A stretch of DNA of 47,469 nt from an uncultured Saprospiraceae bacterium (GCA_937941765.1 CALDGQ010000012.1:1-47469), one strand, 5' to 3'; shown: positions 1-10,036, counted from the stretch's first letter. Translations and numbers: made by a program. The notes: a model not told the origin generated them from the sequence alone.

Positions 1-240
1 GTGTGATATTCGTTTTGCTCTAACAGTTTTCATTTCTTAACGGATTTTAAAACTTTTTCCACTAAACTGTATAATGCCAATCCTGAAATTCTAACCAGCT
101 CCTATTTATCAACATCTGGATAGCCCGTATTTTAATTGTTGTGATAATTGATTACCCCGTTTTTCGTTCAAATAAGACTAAATTGGTGTCATTAGTACCT
201 TATTTTTCATTGCCCACAAATTGATAATCAGTCAATTAAC

Positions 241-336
241 TTACTTCTGAATAGCCCCAAAGTAACCACCATTTTCAAATGCGTCATTCGAAGTCTGCCA
301 TTTAAAAATGGCAGTAACATTAAAATTGACTGACAT
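241..336 (-). CDS. small ORF coupled to DUF1501 gene
   Basis: A 31-codon frame opens with an ATG that shares its A with the TAA stop of the DUF1501 gene (TAATG) and ends with TAA at 241-243. The product begins MSVNFNVTAIFKWQ and is rich in aromatic and polar residues, without a signal peptide or membrane segment. I recognise no family. The TAATG overlap would allow translational coupling, but a short frame after a stop can arise by chance. It could also be the residue of a longer lost gene. A hairpin with 9-bp arms at about 295-314 lies inside it. Confidence 0.3.
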   Translation of the reverse strand: MSVNFNVTAIFKWQTSNDAFENGGYFGAIQK

Positions 337-1892
337 TATCGAACTTTCACCACACGTTTCACTTGTCGACCATGATCTGTCTGAATATGATAATAATAAC
401 TTCCCGTTGATAAATGCCTTGTATCCATTTGTATGGTATGCGTACCTGCATTAAATCGTTGACTAGTAATTACTTTTAATTGAGATCCTAAGACATCAAA
501 CAAACTAATTTTCACATGTCCATTTGGAACTGTAAATTCTATAGAAACACTTTGATTAAATGGATTTGGAAAAACTTCCATTTTGATATTATCTTCAACA
601 ATTATTTCAGTGGAATTGACAGGACTACATTCTAACAAGACTGGTACATACTGAAAATCTTCAAACAACAAACTTTGCACGGTACTGGCTTCCAAACCAA
701 ACCAATCTACCAATACAGAGCCATAGATAGACCTAAAATCAAATTGCATCGGAACGCCTTCTTGATTATCTACATCAACTGAGATTTCAGGATTGGTTCC
801 CATAATCCCCGGATTAACACAACTTCCAAAAAGCATCATCGGTGCAGCCGTACCATGATCAGTACCCAATCCATCATTGGAACGAATACGTCGACCGAAT
901 TCTGAATAAGTCATTCCGACTACTCTATCATCTAATCCAAGTAATTGCAAATCATCCTGAAAAGCACAAATCGCTTCTGATAATTGCTGCAATAAAACAG
1001 CATGTTCACCAGTAGTTGTGTCTCCATCAGCTACCTGATCCGCATGTGTATCAAATCCTCCCAAACTTACCACATACACTTTTGTTTGCAATCCACCAGC
1101 TATCAAACGCGCAACAACTTTCAGGCTTTCTGCCAATCTACTTTCTTCATTGTACTTTGTAGATAGATTGTTACCATTCTCACTTGCTGTTTCTATCACT
1201 TCGTTATAAGCATTGGTTTGAACAATACTAGTGACTAAGAAATCCATTTTTTCACCAAAACAAGAATCTATGTTATCATTATTAATTGGAGTTGCTAAAG
1301 CTGTCAAATTATCAGGATCTGCTAGTGCAATACTGAAATTTCCACCGGTTCCTTCACACGTTTCGTTGGCTGAAAATCCTAGGGTAATAGCTAATGGATC
1401 TGGGAATTCTTCATTTGGATAACCCGTTGGATAATTCGGAGCCAAAGTATCAAAATAGCGACCGATCCAGCCAGTTGTCCATACTTCCTCTGCACTCGAA
1501 CCTGTTTGCCATATATCCGTCGATCTAAAATGAGAGCGATTTTGATTTGGATATCCAGCACTTTGGATAATACCTAATTTGCCATCATCAAACACATTTT
1601 TCAAGTCACTCATAACAGGATGCAGACCAACCGTATCCGTCAAGTCCAATATTTGTGATTCAGGAACTACAATATTAGAACGCACTTCCACTAAGTTGCT
1701 ATATTGGTCTTTGGGAATAACCATATTCAACCCATCATTTCCACCATCCAATTGAATTAATACCAAAACACGGTCATCATTGCTATCAAAAGCATTGAAG
1801 AAAGGATTGTTTAATGCTTCTACTTTCACACCTCCTAATACCATAGGTAATGCGACGGTTGAACTTCTTTTTATAAAGGATCTTCTTTTCAT
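336..1892 (-). CDS. DUF1501 family secreted protein with T9SS sorting domain
   Basis: The 518-residue product starts MKRRSFIKRSS followed by a hydrophobic stretch, a twin-arginine-like export signal as is usual for DUF1501 proteins (a sulfatase/phosphatase-like fold). Family-like patterns include QLDGGNDGLNMVIP near residue 50, a GFDTHADQ stretch and SEFGRRIRSNDGLGTDHGTA. Roughly the last 75 residues (from NPFNQSVSIEF) form a T9SS type A sorting domain ending in VKRVVKVR, so the protein is probably exported across the outer membrane. It lies 9 bp downstream of the DUF1800 gene in the same direction. The two families are commonly adjacent in Bacteroidota and Planctomycetota; their biochemical role is not established. 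Confidence 0.9.
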   Translation of the reverse strand: MKRRSFIKRSSTVALPMVLGGVKVEALNNPFFNAFDSNDDRVLVLIQLDGGNDGLNMVIPKDQYSNLVEVRSNIVVPESQILDLTDTVGLHPVMSDLKNVFDDGKLGIIQSAGYPNQNRSHFRSTDIWQTGSSAEEVWTTGWIGRYFDTLAPNYPTGYPNEEFPDPLAITLGFSANETCEGTGGNFSIALADPDNLTALATPINNDNIDSCFGEKMDFLVTSIVQTNAYNEVIETASENGNNLSTKYNEESRLAESLKVVARLIAGGLQTKVYVVSLGGFDTHADQVADGDTTTGEHAVLLQQLSEAICAFQDDLQLLGLDDRVVGMTYSEFGRRIRSNDGLGTDHGTAAPMMLFGSCVNPGIMGTNPEISVDVDNQEGVPMQFDFRSIYGSVLVDWFGLEASTVQSLLFEDFQYVPVLLECSPVNSTEIIVEDNIKMEVFPNPFNQSVSIEFTVPNGHVKISLFDVLGSQLKVITSQRFNAGTHTIQMDTRHLSTGSYYYHIQTDHGRQVKRVVKVR

Positions 1893-1901
1893 TTTCTTTA
1901 A

Positions 1902-3545
1902 TTATATCAAGTGAAATTCAGGCATTTTGATCATCGTACCAAATAATGATTTTAATTTATCTTCTATTGCTTCGGCCAAATCATCATTTCCATTTATAAA
2001 TTCGCCATACTCAACCGTCCATTCAAAATCAGGTAAACCAGGAATTAATATTTCCTTCAAGGCCGTTATTTGTTCATCTGATAAAGGTTGTGGGAAAATA
2101 ATGGCAGCAGCTTCCGTAATTAAACTGTTAGGATCTGTTGGATTGTCAAGAGATGCTGCAAAAGCAATGACATCTATTTCTACGCGCCAGCCATTCGTAT
2201 TATAACCATTCATAAAACGGTCTGCCAAAGTTTCTCGTTGTGGCAATGTGACTGCACTGATCCAAAATTTGTCATATTGAGGGGCTTTATAAAATGCCTT
2301 CCACCCAGCTACTGTTGGATGTCTCCATATTGCCATGTCAGAAGAATCCATTGCACTATGAAAATTCTTTGCAACTTCATAACTATTAATCAATTCAGTC
2401 GGTGTAGCCACTTCAAATGAATTCATTAATTTAAAAAGATAATCAAGTGAATGTGCAATCATACAACCACGAATGGATTCATCATAAAAATACTGACTGG
2501 ATAACAATGCTTTTATTGCATTTTCTAATTCATAATTATCCGCAATAATCATTTGTGCCATTGGCTCCACCACATTCGCTTCTACTTCTGCTGTAATATC
2601 TGAATGAACAAACCATCGAATTAATTTTCTTGAAATAAATCTAGCACACTCATCTTTTTGAAGAATTAATTGAATAACAATTTTGTATTCATTTTCTTCG
2701 GCATTCGTGATGACCGCATCATTAAATCGATGAGACAATTGCTTTTCACCAGTATCATGTCTATTCGAATTATAACTTGAATACGCAGGATCGTTGTTAT
2801 TATTTGCATCAAAAGCTCTCCAACCAGTTAATGCTCTCGCTATCGAAACGACATCATCTTCCGTAAAAGTAGTATAATCACCAGGTCCCGCAGCCGGGCC
2901 TTTTCCAAGTGCAAATAGTTCCAACAATTCTCTTGCATAATTCTCATTGGGTCCATTGGCAGAATTTTGAGTGCCATTTAAGAAAACCAACATGGCAGGA
3001 TCGATGGTCATTTCTTCTAGTAATGTTCGGAAATTTCCTGTAGTGTTGTTGTATAATTTTTGCAAATATTGGTATCGTCTTCTTCCAGTATTCGGATTGA
3101 TTACGACAAAATGGTTGTGCCAAAATAACAACATTTTTTGCCTAATATTAGCGCCACCTTTTTGCATGTTGAGAAATTGCCAAGCATTCAGCGAAGCTTT
3201 TCGACTACCTCTCAATCCATCAATATTAGGTGTTTCTATTTCATCAATCCAAGTGGAACCAAGAGGAGCCAATGGATCATCTTCGAAACGGAAATAAATA
3301 GGTGGATCTGCAATAGGTTGCGGTTGAAACAAGAAATTAATCGACGCGGCAAGTCCACCTGTGACGGAAGCATCAATTTGAGCTTTTGTTGGACCAAATA
3401 CGGTTCTTCTAAGTAAATGAGCAGCGTGTTCATATTCCCAAGGCCCTGCATAAGGAGCAAAAGAAATAGGTGGCGGCATTGATTTGGTTTGCTTGGAAGC
3501 TTTCTTTCGGCCCAAAAGCATTCCTAAAGAGGATCTCCGATTCAT
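1902..3545 (-). CDS. DUF1800 family protein
   Basis: The 547-residue product matches the DUF1800 pattern: AHLLRRTVFGPT near residue 45, KMLLFWHNHFV, ARELLELFALG followed by YTEDDV-like and ARALTGWR segments, and a later FISRKLIRWFV stretch. The N-terminus (MNRRSSLGMLLGRKK) is basic and not a clear signal peptide. The ATG follows an AT-rich leader. It is the first gene of an operon with the DUF1501 gene 9 bp downstream. Partnership with DUF1501 is established by frequent co-occurrence; a role in surface or secreted macromolecule handling is inference. Confidence 0.88.
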   Translation of the reverse strand: MNRRSSLGMLLGRKKASKQTKSMPPPISFAPYAGPWEYEHAAHLLRRTVFGPTKAQIDASVTGGLAASINFLFQPQPIADPPIYFRFEDDPLAPLGSTWIDEIETPNIDGLRGSRKASLNAWQFLNMQKGGANIRQKMLLFWHNHFVVINPNTGRRRYQYLQKLYNNTTGNFRTLLEEMTIDPAMLVFLNGTQNSANGPNENYARELLELFALGKGPAAGPGDYTTFTEDDVVSIARALTGWRAFDANNNNDPAYSSYNSNRHDTGEKQLSHRFNDAVITNAEENEYKIVIQLILQKDECARFISRKLIRWFVHSDITAEVEANVVEPMAQMIIADNYELENAIKALLSSQYFYDESIRGCMIAHSLDYLFKLMNSFEVATPTELINSYEVAKNFHSAMDSSDMAIWRHPTVAGWKAFYKAPQYDKFWISAVTLPQRETLADRFMNGYNTNGWRVEIDVIAFAASLDNPTDPNSLITEAAAIIFPQPLSDEQITALKEILIPGLPDFEWTVEYGEFINGNDDLAEAIEDKLKSLFGTMIKMPEFHLI

Positions 3546-3795
3546 ATGATGTTTTTTTATCAGGCTTTAAATTACAATTTCTATCCCAAATTACTATTCT
3601 TGTACATTCCAAATTGTGACGTAGAAGAATTTAATGATTTAGCAAAAGCAAATTCATTTTGATAGCATTGTATATCACAATATGGTGTTGATTTTCAATT
3701 TTAAAAAATAATTTCAAGCAACTAAAGCAATTTATCAATGAAAAGACTCATTATATCAATAACCATTATATATAGGTAGGTAACTCTTTTGCCTT

Positions 3796-5655
3796 TTAGG
3801 TTTTGGTCCGATTTTCTAAGAAATCAATGAGTAACTCAATTCTTTGATTAGCATCTTCATGTGACGGGTCAAATTGAATCGTCTTTCGATAATCCAACAA
3901 CGCATTTTCATATTCACCCATTTTTTCGTAAGTAACTCCTCGATTAAAATAGACCACCTTTTTATCTAAGGAAATAGGGATCGCTTTGTTGAATTGCTCT
4001 ATTGATTGTTGATACATCCCAAGCAATCCGTAACAAGTTGCTTGCAATTCAGGTAGCTGTTGTATTATGTCAGCGTTCTGAGATGATTCGCAAACTTTAA
4101 AATCTGTTAATGCCTGTTCGGGATTTTCGTGCAATAGCAATAATCCTCTGTTAAATCTAGAAGTGAAATTTTCAGGATCTAACGCAATTGCCTTTGAATA
4201 AAAGAAATTAGCTTTTTGCATGTCATTTTTATCATCCCAACAAAGCGCCAATTGCCCATAAGTGTCAGTTGTATGAAAATTCAACACATTGACTGCATAA
4301 TCCAAATGGTAAATTGCACTATCTAGTTTTCCTTCCAACCAATATCCCGTGGCTAAAAATTCTCGAGCTTGTGGGTTGTGAGGATAGACATTTACTGCTT
4401 TTGTAAACAAGGTGTTGGTATTTTGCCAAACATCAACTTGTGTGCGTGTAATCGAACTAAAATAACCTGTCAATAATAGTATGCCTAAAATAGTCAACCA
4501 AGATGGAATCAATTTAGCTATTTTTTCAATGCAGAGAGCAAAAGACATTCCCAACCCTATATATGGTAAGTATGCGTATCGCTCTGAAACGACAGCAGAA
4601 CCAACAGGAATCAATTGTAAAACCATCACAATAGTAGCTAGGTAAAACATTAGTCCGAAAGTAATTTTGGGAAATCTAAAATATCCAAACAGCAAACCTG
4701 ATATAAAAAGGACTCCAAACAAAGGGAATGCTAAAAAAAACGAATTATCAATTGCAATATAGTATGGATGTAATGCAGAGAAATTGAATGCAAAAAAGAA
4801 TTTTTTGATATAAAAAAACAATCCATAACAAGCTATTGACAATTTTTCATAAAATGGGAATTGAACACTTTTCACTAAGGCAGCTGCATCAGAAGTACGA
4901 TTCAAATAGCCATAAAAATCTCCTCCACCTTGAACATTGATTGCTACTAAACCAACCAATAAGGCTAGTAAAATAAATGGTAATTTTTCTAAATGGATTT
5001 TTATTTTTTTAAAATCCCTATTATTATAAAAATCTAATAAATATAAAACAGGAACTAATGACACGGTCATTGCTTTTGCCCCACAGCCGAAGAGAAATGC
5101 CGCAAATGCCAACCAGTATGGAGTTCGTTTTTTCTTGTCAATATAATTTAAATAACATATCATTGACACAATAAAAAAGAAACCATAAAGCACATCTTTC
5201 CTTTCAGAAATCCAAGCTACAGATTCTACATGCATTGGATGGATTCCAAATATTAAACTGGTTAAGAAGGCGACAATGTTACGCTCTGGCACTAATTTTT
5301 TAATCAAGAAAAAAACCAAAAGTGTATTCAATAAGTGAATGAAAATATTGGTTGCAATAAATGGAAAGGCAGATTCAGTCCCTGAGATACGAGCATTCAT
5401 CCACAAACTTGCCATTGTTATTGGATGGTAATTTAAAGAAATGATAGAACGAGATAATTGATGGAAGTTTTCTGAAGTGGGTTGGACCACCAAAGGATTT
5501 TGAGTAATATATTCTTGATCATCCCAGTTCACAAAATCATTATCGAATGCTGGAAAAAAATTAAAAACGACAAGAAAAATTAAACACGCAATATATCCAA
5601 AGGAATTCTTGAATTGCAAATGTCTAAATCTTTCAAGATAAACATCACTTTTCAT
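3796..5655 (-). CDS. GT-C glycosyltransferase-like membrane protein with TPR tail
   Basis: The 619-residue product has about ten hydrophobic segments over residues 1-400 and tetratricopeptide repeats over about 400-610 (for example YFNRGVTYEKMGEYENALLDYRKTIQFDP). Near residue 45 it has FVNWDDQEYI, the acidic pair placed in the first extracytoplasmic loop as in GT-C enzymes that use lipid-linked sugars. The HPMHVESVAWISERKD stretch in the next loop is typical of this TMTC/O-mannosyltransferase-like group. It probably transfers a sugar to a secreted protein or glycan; the donor and acceptor cannot be read from sequence. It stands alone, with 182 bp to the DUF1800 start and a long divergent intergenic region on the other side. 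Confidence 0.82.
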   Translation of the reverse strand: MKSDVYLERFRHLQFKNSFGYIACLIFLVVFNFFPAFDNDFVNWDDQEYITQNPLVVQPTSENFHQLSRSIISLNYHPITMASLWMNARISGTESAFPFIATNIFIHLLNTLLVFFLIKKLVPERNIVAFLTSLIFGIHPMHVESVAWISERKDVLYGFFFIVSMICYLNYIDKKKRTPYWLAFAAFLFGCGAKAMTVSLVPVLYLLDFYNNRDFKKIKIHLEKLPFILLALLVGLVAINVQGGGDFYGYLNRTSDAAALVKSVQFPFYEKLSIACYGLFFYIKKFFFAFNFSALHPYYIAIDNSFFLAFPLFGVLFISGLLFGYFRFPKITFGLMFYLATIVMVLQLIPVGSAVVSERYAYLPYIGLGMSFALCIEKIAKLIPSWLTILGILLLTGYFSSITRTQVDVWQNTNTLFTKAVNVYPHNPQAREFLATGYWLEGKLDSAIYHLDYAVNVLNFHTTDTYGQLALCWDDKNDMQKANFFYSKAIALDPENFTSRFNRGLLLLHENPEQALTDFKVCESSQNADIIQQLPELQATCYGLLGMYQQSIEQFNKAIPISLDKKVVYFNRGVTYEKMGEYENALLDYRKTIQFDPSHEDANQRIELLIDFLENRTKT

Positions 5656-6323
5656 TTGAAAAACTAAAATTTAATAAATACAAATTGAACTCTAAAATCG
5701 AAAACTTCTATAAGAAAAATTCATCGATTTCTTCGCTGTTTGCCGACAAAGACAGGTTGGAAATACTCAAGTTAGCAATGGCTATGCTTGCGTTTTCCGC
5801 CTAGATCTCAATAAATTTTCCTTCTATATAACTACTACGCTTTTAGTGTACAATTTGTATACAGGATTATTTTAATAATCAATATTTACTAAATGAAATT
5901 ATTCAAAAGCAAAATTATAAAATGAGGAAAAAATGAAAAAATAATTTAACGTTTTTTAACAAACTTAAAATAAAAATTCTGTTGCAATAGAATTGCGAAA
6001 ACTAAATAGTGCGATACAAATAAAGGCACATCACGCTAAATTCCGAAATAAGATTTTGATTTAACTTATTTAACAAATTCATTATTAAAACCAACCATTT
6101 TTTCTCAATAACTTAAATTCAAACTACCCAGTTTTTTTAAGCATCTATTGGCAAAAAGTACTAGATTTGCCGCCCATTTGAAAGTACATTTGATTTTTTA
6201 ACCTGCCCTAATTGCTAGCTCTAACAAAACCTTAAAGCTAGAAAAACAACTACGATTATTTATTTGCATAATATGTAGCAATATTGTTACAAATAAGATT
6301 CGTATAACAAAGAAATAGTAGAG
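5656..6323. other. 668-bp divergent intergenic region
   Basis: This AT-rich stretch separates the divergently transcribed GT-C gene and the SulP transporter. I see only very short open frames and no RNA gene. Promoters for both flanking genes must lie here, but I could not pick a convincing TAnnTTTG element near either start. The segment around 5740-5820 is visibly less AT-rich than the rest and might be a remnant of something older. Confidence 0.5.
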
Positions 6324-7847
6324 ATGAAACACTTTTTTAATTTATTTGACTTTAGACAAAAAGTAGATTATAAGACAGAAGTACTTTCTGGGCTGACAGT
6401 TGCGATGGCATTGGTGCCAGAAGCAATTGCATTTGCGATGATTGCAGGTTTGTCTCCATTAACAGGATTGTATGCTGCTTTTTCAATGGGACTAATTACC
6501 TCTATTTTGGGAGGTCGACCAGGGATGATTTCTGGAGCTACGGGAGCGATTGCGGTTGTAATTGTTGCATTGGCAAAATCACATGGTGTTGAATATATTT
6601 TTGCCACTGTTATATTAGCTGGATTGATTCAAATGCTTTTTGCTGTTTTTCGATTGGGTAAATTTATCCGCTTAGTTCCACATCCAGTGATGTTTGGATT
6701 TGTGAATGGATTGGCAATCGTTATATTTTTGTCTCAACTTGATCAATTTAAAGTTCTAGGAACGGGTGAATGGATGTCTGGAACTCCACTTGGAATTATG
6801 TTGGGATTGGTTGGATTGACAATGTTGATTATTTGGGGATTCCCGAAATTGACAAAAACAGTTCCTGCATCTTTGGTTGCGATCCTTACTATTTTTGGAA
6901 TTGTAACTGCGTTTGGAATTGATACAACAACAGTTGGTGACATCGCATCTATCAAAGGATCATTCCCACCTTTTCATATTCCTGATCTGCCTTTTACTTT
7001 CGAAACTTTAAAAGTCATATTTCCATATGCGCTGATTGTTGCTGGCGTTGGTTTGATTGAGAGTTTATTAACCTTGAATTTGATCGACGAAATCACAGAA
7101 ACCAAAGGACGAGGAAATAAAGAAGCGATGGCTCAAGGGTTGGCGAATTTCATCACAGGATTTTTCTCAGGAATGGGTGGATGTGCAATGATCGGTCAGA
7201 GTTTGATTAATATATCAAGTGGGGCAAGAGCGAGATTATCTGGTATTGTTGCTTCTTTGATGTTGTTGGTTTTTATTATGTTTGGTAGTTCGTTGATTGA
7301 AAAAATGCCAATGGCTGCATTGACTGGTTTGATGATTATGGTTGCGATTGGAACCTTTGAATGGATCAGTCTTAGAATTATTAACAAAGTTCCTAAGCAT
7401 GATATTTTTGTTGGAATGTTGGTGGCTGCAATTACCGTGTTATTTCACAACCTTGCATTAGCAGTTTTGGTAGGCGTTGTTATTTCGGCACTTGTTTTTG
7501 CTTGGGAAAGCGCCATCCGTATTCGCGCTAGAAAACACATTGATGAAAATGGTGTCAAACACTACGAAATATATGGACCTTTATTTTTTGGATCTAGTTC
7601 TGTTTTTGCTGAAAAATTTGATGTTCAAAACGATCCAGATGAAGTGATTATTGATTTCAAGGAAAGTAGAATTTCGGATATGAGTGCTATTTCTGCTGTC
7701 AATAGAATCACGGAAAGATATCTTAAGCTTGGTAAAAAAGTTCATTTACGTCACTTGAGTAAAGATTGTCGTCAATTGTTGGCGAATGCTGATAAGGTGA
7801 TTGACATTAATATTATGGAGGACCCTACTTATAAGGTGATGGTTTAG
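6324..7847 (+). CDS. SulP family inorganic anion transporter
   Basis: The 507-residue product has the SulP/SLC26 layout: a multi-helix transporter core (residues 1-400) opening with the conserved VALALVPEAIAFAMIAGL-like segment (here MALVPEAIAFAMIAGLSP), then a cytoplasmic STAS domain (about 405-507) containing VIIDFKESRISDMSAISAV. The family carries sulfate, bicarbonate or other small anions at the inner membrane; the substrate is not readable here. The ATG follows AGTAGAG by a short gap. The stop codon abuts a 24-bp palindrome, so transcription probably ends there. No carbonic anhydrase or sulfate-assimilation gene is adjacent. Confidence 0.9.
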   Translation: MKHFFNLFDFRQKVDYKTEVLSGLTVAMALVPEAIAFAMIAGLSPLTGLYAAFSMGLITSILGGRPGMISGATGAIAVVIVALAKSHGVEYIFATVILAGLIQMLFAVFRLGKFIRLVPHPVMFGFVNGLAIVIFLSQLDQFKVLGTGEWMSGTPLGIMLGLVGLTMLIIWGFPKLTKTVPASLVAILTIFGIVTAFGIDTTTVGDIASIKGSFPPFHIPDLPFTFETLKVIFPYALIVAGVGLIESLLTLNLIDEITETKGRGNKEAMAQGLANFITGFFSGMGGCAMIGQSLINISSGARARLSGIVASLMLLVFIMFGSSLIEKMPMAALTGLMIMVAIGTFEWISLRIINKVPKHDIFVGMLVAAITVLFHNLALAVLVGVVISALVFAWESAIRIRARKHIDENGVKHYEIYGPLFFGSSSVFAEKFDVQNDPDEVIIDFKESRISDMSAISAVNRITERYLKLGKKVHLRHLSKDCRQLLANADKVIDINIMEDPTYKVMV

Positions 7848-7906
7848 GTTGATTTAAGTTGAGACGTTGCAATGCAACGTCTCAACTTAAATCAACGTCT
7901 CAACTT
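7848..7906. repeat. perfect palindrome, REP-like or bidirectional terminator
   Basis: Arms of 24 nt at 7848-7871 and 7873-7896 are exact reverse complements around a single A at 7872. The core reads GAGACGTTGCA. A partial third copy of the right arm (AACGTCTCAACTT, 7876-7888) is repeated at 7894-7906. It starts at the base after the SulP stop and ends 3 bp before the stop codon of the convergent DUF4442 gene. There is no long T-run, so it resembles a dispersed repeat more than a classical terminator, though either is possible. Confidence 0.85.
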
Positions 7907-7909
7907 CAA

Positions 7910-8371
7910 TCATTTCTTCCGATCCGACACCTTCATCTGAATATTAGCACACATCACCTCAACACCACTTGTATCCTTAACCGAAACATAACAATCTACT
8001 TCCTCTGTAGTATCCCAATCCACTTGACTCAAATCGCAAGTAGCAGTCAAATCTGTTTCCGCCTTTTTAAGATATTTCACTTGCATAGATACTGGAATCC
8101 ATCTTCTATGTTTTGGAATCGAAGTTTCCATCAAAATACCGGCAGTGAATTCACAAAGATTACACATGGCAATCGCATGAACTGTTTTCAAATGATTGTG
8201 AACCGATCGACGTTTCCGCATGCTTGCCTCCATAAAATTGGGACGCAAAGTAACAACTTGTGGCTTTATTGTTAGAAAATAGGGAGCAAATTTAGCCAGC
8301 GCATAGGAGAATAATTTATTCCCAAAAGGCTTATTCTTTAATTGTTTTTGTAGTTTTAAAACCTTGTTCAT
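7910..8371 (-). CDS. DUF4442 hotdog-fold protein
   Basis: The 153-residue product fits the DUF4442 family, which shares the hotdog fold of acyl-CoA thioesterases. Visible features are the amphipathic N-terminal helix, HNHLKTVHAIAMCNLCEFTAG at about residues 58-78 (corresponding to the active-site helix region) and a C-terminal beta strand with VMCANIQMKV. It is likely cytoplasmic. Activity on a particular acyl-CoA cannot be claimed. It is convergent with the SulP gene and follows the trehalase gene by only 12 bp, so the two may be cotranscribed. Confidence 0.8.
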   Translation of the reverse strand: MNKVLKLQKQLKNKPFGNKLFSYALAKFAPYFLTIKPQVVTLRPNFMEASMRKRRSVHNHLKTVHAIAMCNLCEFTAGILMETSIPKHRRWIPVSMQVKYLKKAETDLTATCDLSQVDWDTTEEVDCYVSVKDTSGVEVMCANIQMKVSDRKK

Positions 8372-8383
8372 TTTTCTCTTCTT

Positions 8384-9994
8384 TTACTTTTCACTTAACA
8401 TTTTTAACAATACGCCGTTGGTCCATCCAAATCCATCTTGCACTGGATATTCTCCACCACCTGCTTCTAGTGTCATATCCACTACGTCATATTTTTCTAC
8501 TAACTTTCCTGTATTTTTATAGATCTTTTTGTTTAAAGCAATCCACCGATTCTTTAACTCATTGGCCAAATCATTTTGCTTGTAATTTTTCAATCCAGCA
8601 TACGTCATCCATTGCAAAGGTGCCCATCCATTTGGATAATCCCATTGTTGGCCTGTTGGATTGTTGGTTGAAACGACACCACCCGCTTTTAAGAAATCCC
8701 TTTTTATAACAGCAGCTACCCGTTTAGCTTGTGCATCATTGGCAATACCACATTCTAGTGGATACATACCTGCTAATGATGCAACTGGCGTGTGTGATTT
8801 AGTTTTAAAATTGTAGTCCAAGAAAAAACCTTTTTGTTCATTCCAGCAATATTTCACAATACCATCCAATCTTTTTACTGCCAATTTCTCATATTTCTTT
8901 TTTGAATTTTCATCTCCCTTGATACCATATCCTTTGGCAATAATTTTTTCTAAATCATATAATAAGCAGTTTAAATCAACCGGAATTATGTCTGTTGTAT
9001 GGATACTTTCAAGTGTCTTTTCATCTTTAAACCAACGACTACTAAAGTCCCAACCAGATTCACACGCAGACCGAAGATCTTGATAAATCACTTTCGCATC
9101 TCGACCACTATTTTTCATCGTCTCTACATCTTCGCGATAACTTTCAGCTCTTGGCGTTACTCCTTTATCCCAGTATCGATTTAGCATTTCTCCGTCATTT
9201 AAACGAACCACTTTTTGATGAGCACGTTTTGCTTTACTAATTCCCTTTTGTCCATTCATCCAAAATTGATACTCCTTTTCTAACTGCGGCAAAAATGTGG
9301 TGATGACGGTTTCACCTTTTGATTCTGCCAATAAACCAACCATCTTTCCAAAAAACGGCGGTTGCGATCTTGTCAAAAAGTACGTTCGATTTCCATTAGG
9401 TATAAATCCGTTTCGATCAATTAAGTGCGCGAAATTTTTGACCATATTTTCGATCATATCTATTTTTCCAGCAGTTTGCAAACCCAACATGGTGAAATAA
9501 CTATCCCAATAATAAATTTCACCAAATCGACCACCTGGTACAATATATGGATTTGGCAAAGGGATCAATGAACCTTGAAGTTGATTCGCATTATTATCTT
9601 TTTGCCGAGTCAATACCGGCCAAAGTGCATTGATGTGTTCTTCAACACTACGTTTACTATCTGATTTGAAACCAGAAGCATATTTTTTCGGAAGTTCGAA
9701 ATGCTCCATTACAAATTTCTTTAGATCAAAATTCGGTTTCGTCTTTTCTTTGTTATAATCTAGTAAAATGGTACTTGGATATCCTTTTGGTGTGCAATCA
9801 ACAAATGTTTTCCCATCAGGAAATACTTGGTTCATCTGCACTTCTTTGAATAAATCACCATACAGCTGATCAGGCATTAGCTCTGGTCCTTTTTTGGTGG
9901 AAGAAGGAATGACTTGCTGATCCATTGTTGTCACCACCGAAGATTCACAACTATAGAGTAATAATGGGAAAAGTAAGTAAATTAAGTTTTTCAT
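8384..9994 (-). CDS. treA: periplasmic alpha,alpha-trehalase (GH37) lipoprotein
   Basis: The 536-residue product carries both trehalase signatures: PGGRFGEIYYWDSY at residues 153-166 and QWDYPNGWAP from 450. ESGWDFSSRW places the candidate catalytic acid at D316, and VEKYDV places the candidate base at E500, matching the positions known from E. coli Tre37A by motif. GGGEYPVQDGFGWTNG follows. The N-terminus is a lipoprotein signal (LLLYSC, lipobox Cys about 16), so it should be anchored in the envelope and split trehalose to glucose there. A two-component system is encoded immediately upstream (42 bp from the response regulator stop), hinting at regulation, which is inference. Confidence 0.95.
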   Translation of the reverse strand: MKNLIYLLFPLLLYSCESSVVTTMDQQVIPSSTKKGPELMPDQLYGDLFKEVQMNQVFPDGKTFVDCTPKGYPSTILLDYNKEKTKPNFDLKKFVMEHFELPKKYASGFKSDSKRSVEEHINALWPVLTRQKDNNANQLQGSLIPLPNPYIVPGGRFGEIYYWDSYFTMLGLQTAGKIDMIENMVKNFAHLIDRNGFIPNGNRTYFLTRSQPPFFGKMVGLLAESKGETVITTFLPQLEKEYQFWMNGQKGISKAKRAHQKVVRLNDGEMLNRYWDKGVTPRAESYREDVETMKNSGRDAKVIYQDLRSACESGWDFSSRWFKDEKTLESIHTTDIIPVDLNCLLYDLEKIIAKGYGIKGDENSKKKYEKLAVKRLDGIVKYCWNEQKGFFLDYNFKTKSHTPVASLAGMYPLECGIANDAQAKRVAAVIKRDFLKAGGVVSTNNPTGQQWDYPNGWAPLQWMTYAGLKNYKQNDLANELKNRWIALNKKIYKNTGKLVEKYDVVDMTLEAGGGEYPVQDGFGWTNGVLLKMLSEK

Positions 9995-10036
9995 ATTAGT
10001 TGTTTTCGTTCCTTTTTAATGCGCTTAATATTTGCT

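Noticed and set aside
1..240. Possible gene at the left edge
   Set aside because: No frame with a family-like pattern could be followed to the window edge.
295..314. Terminator for the DUF1501 operon
   Set aside because: The hairpin has 9-bp arms but no T-run on the minus strand and a very short loop.
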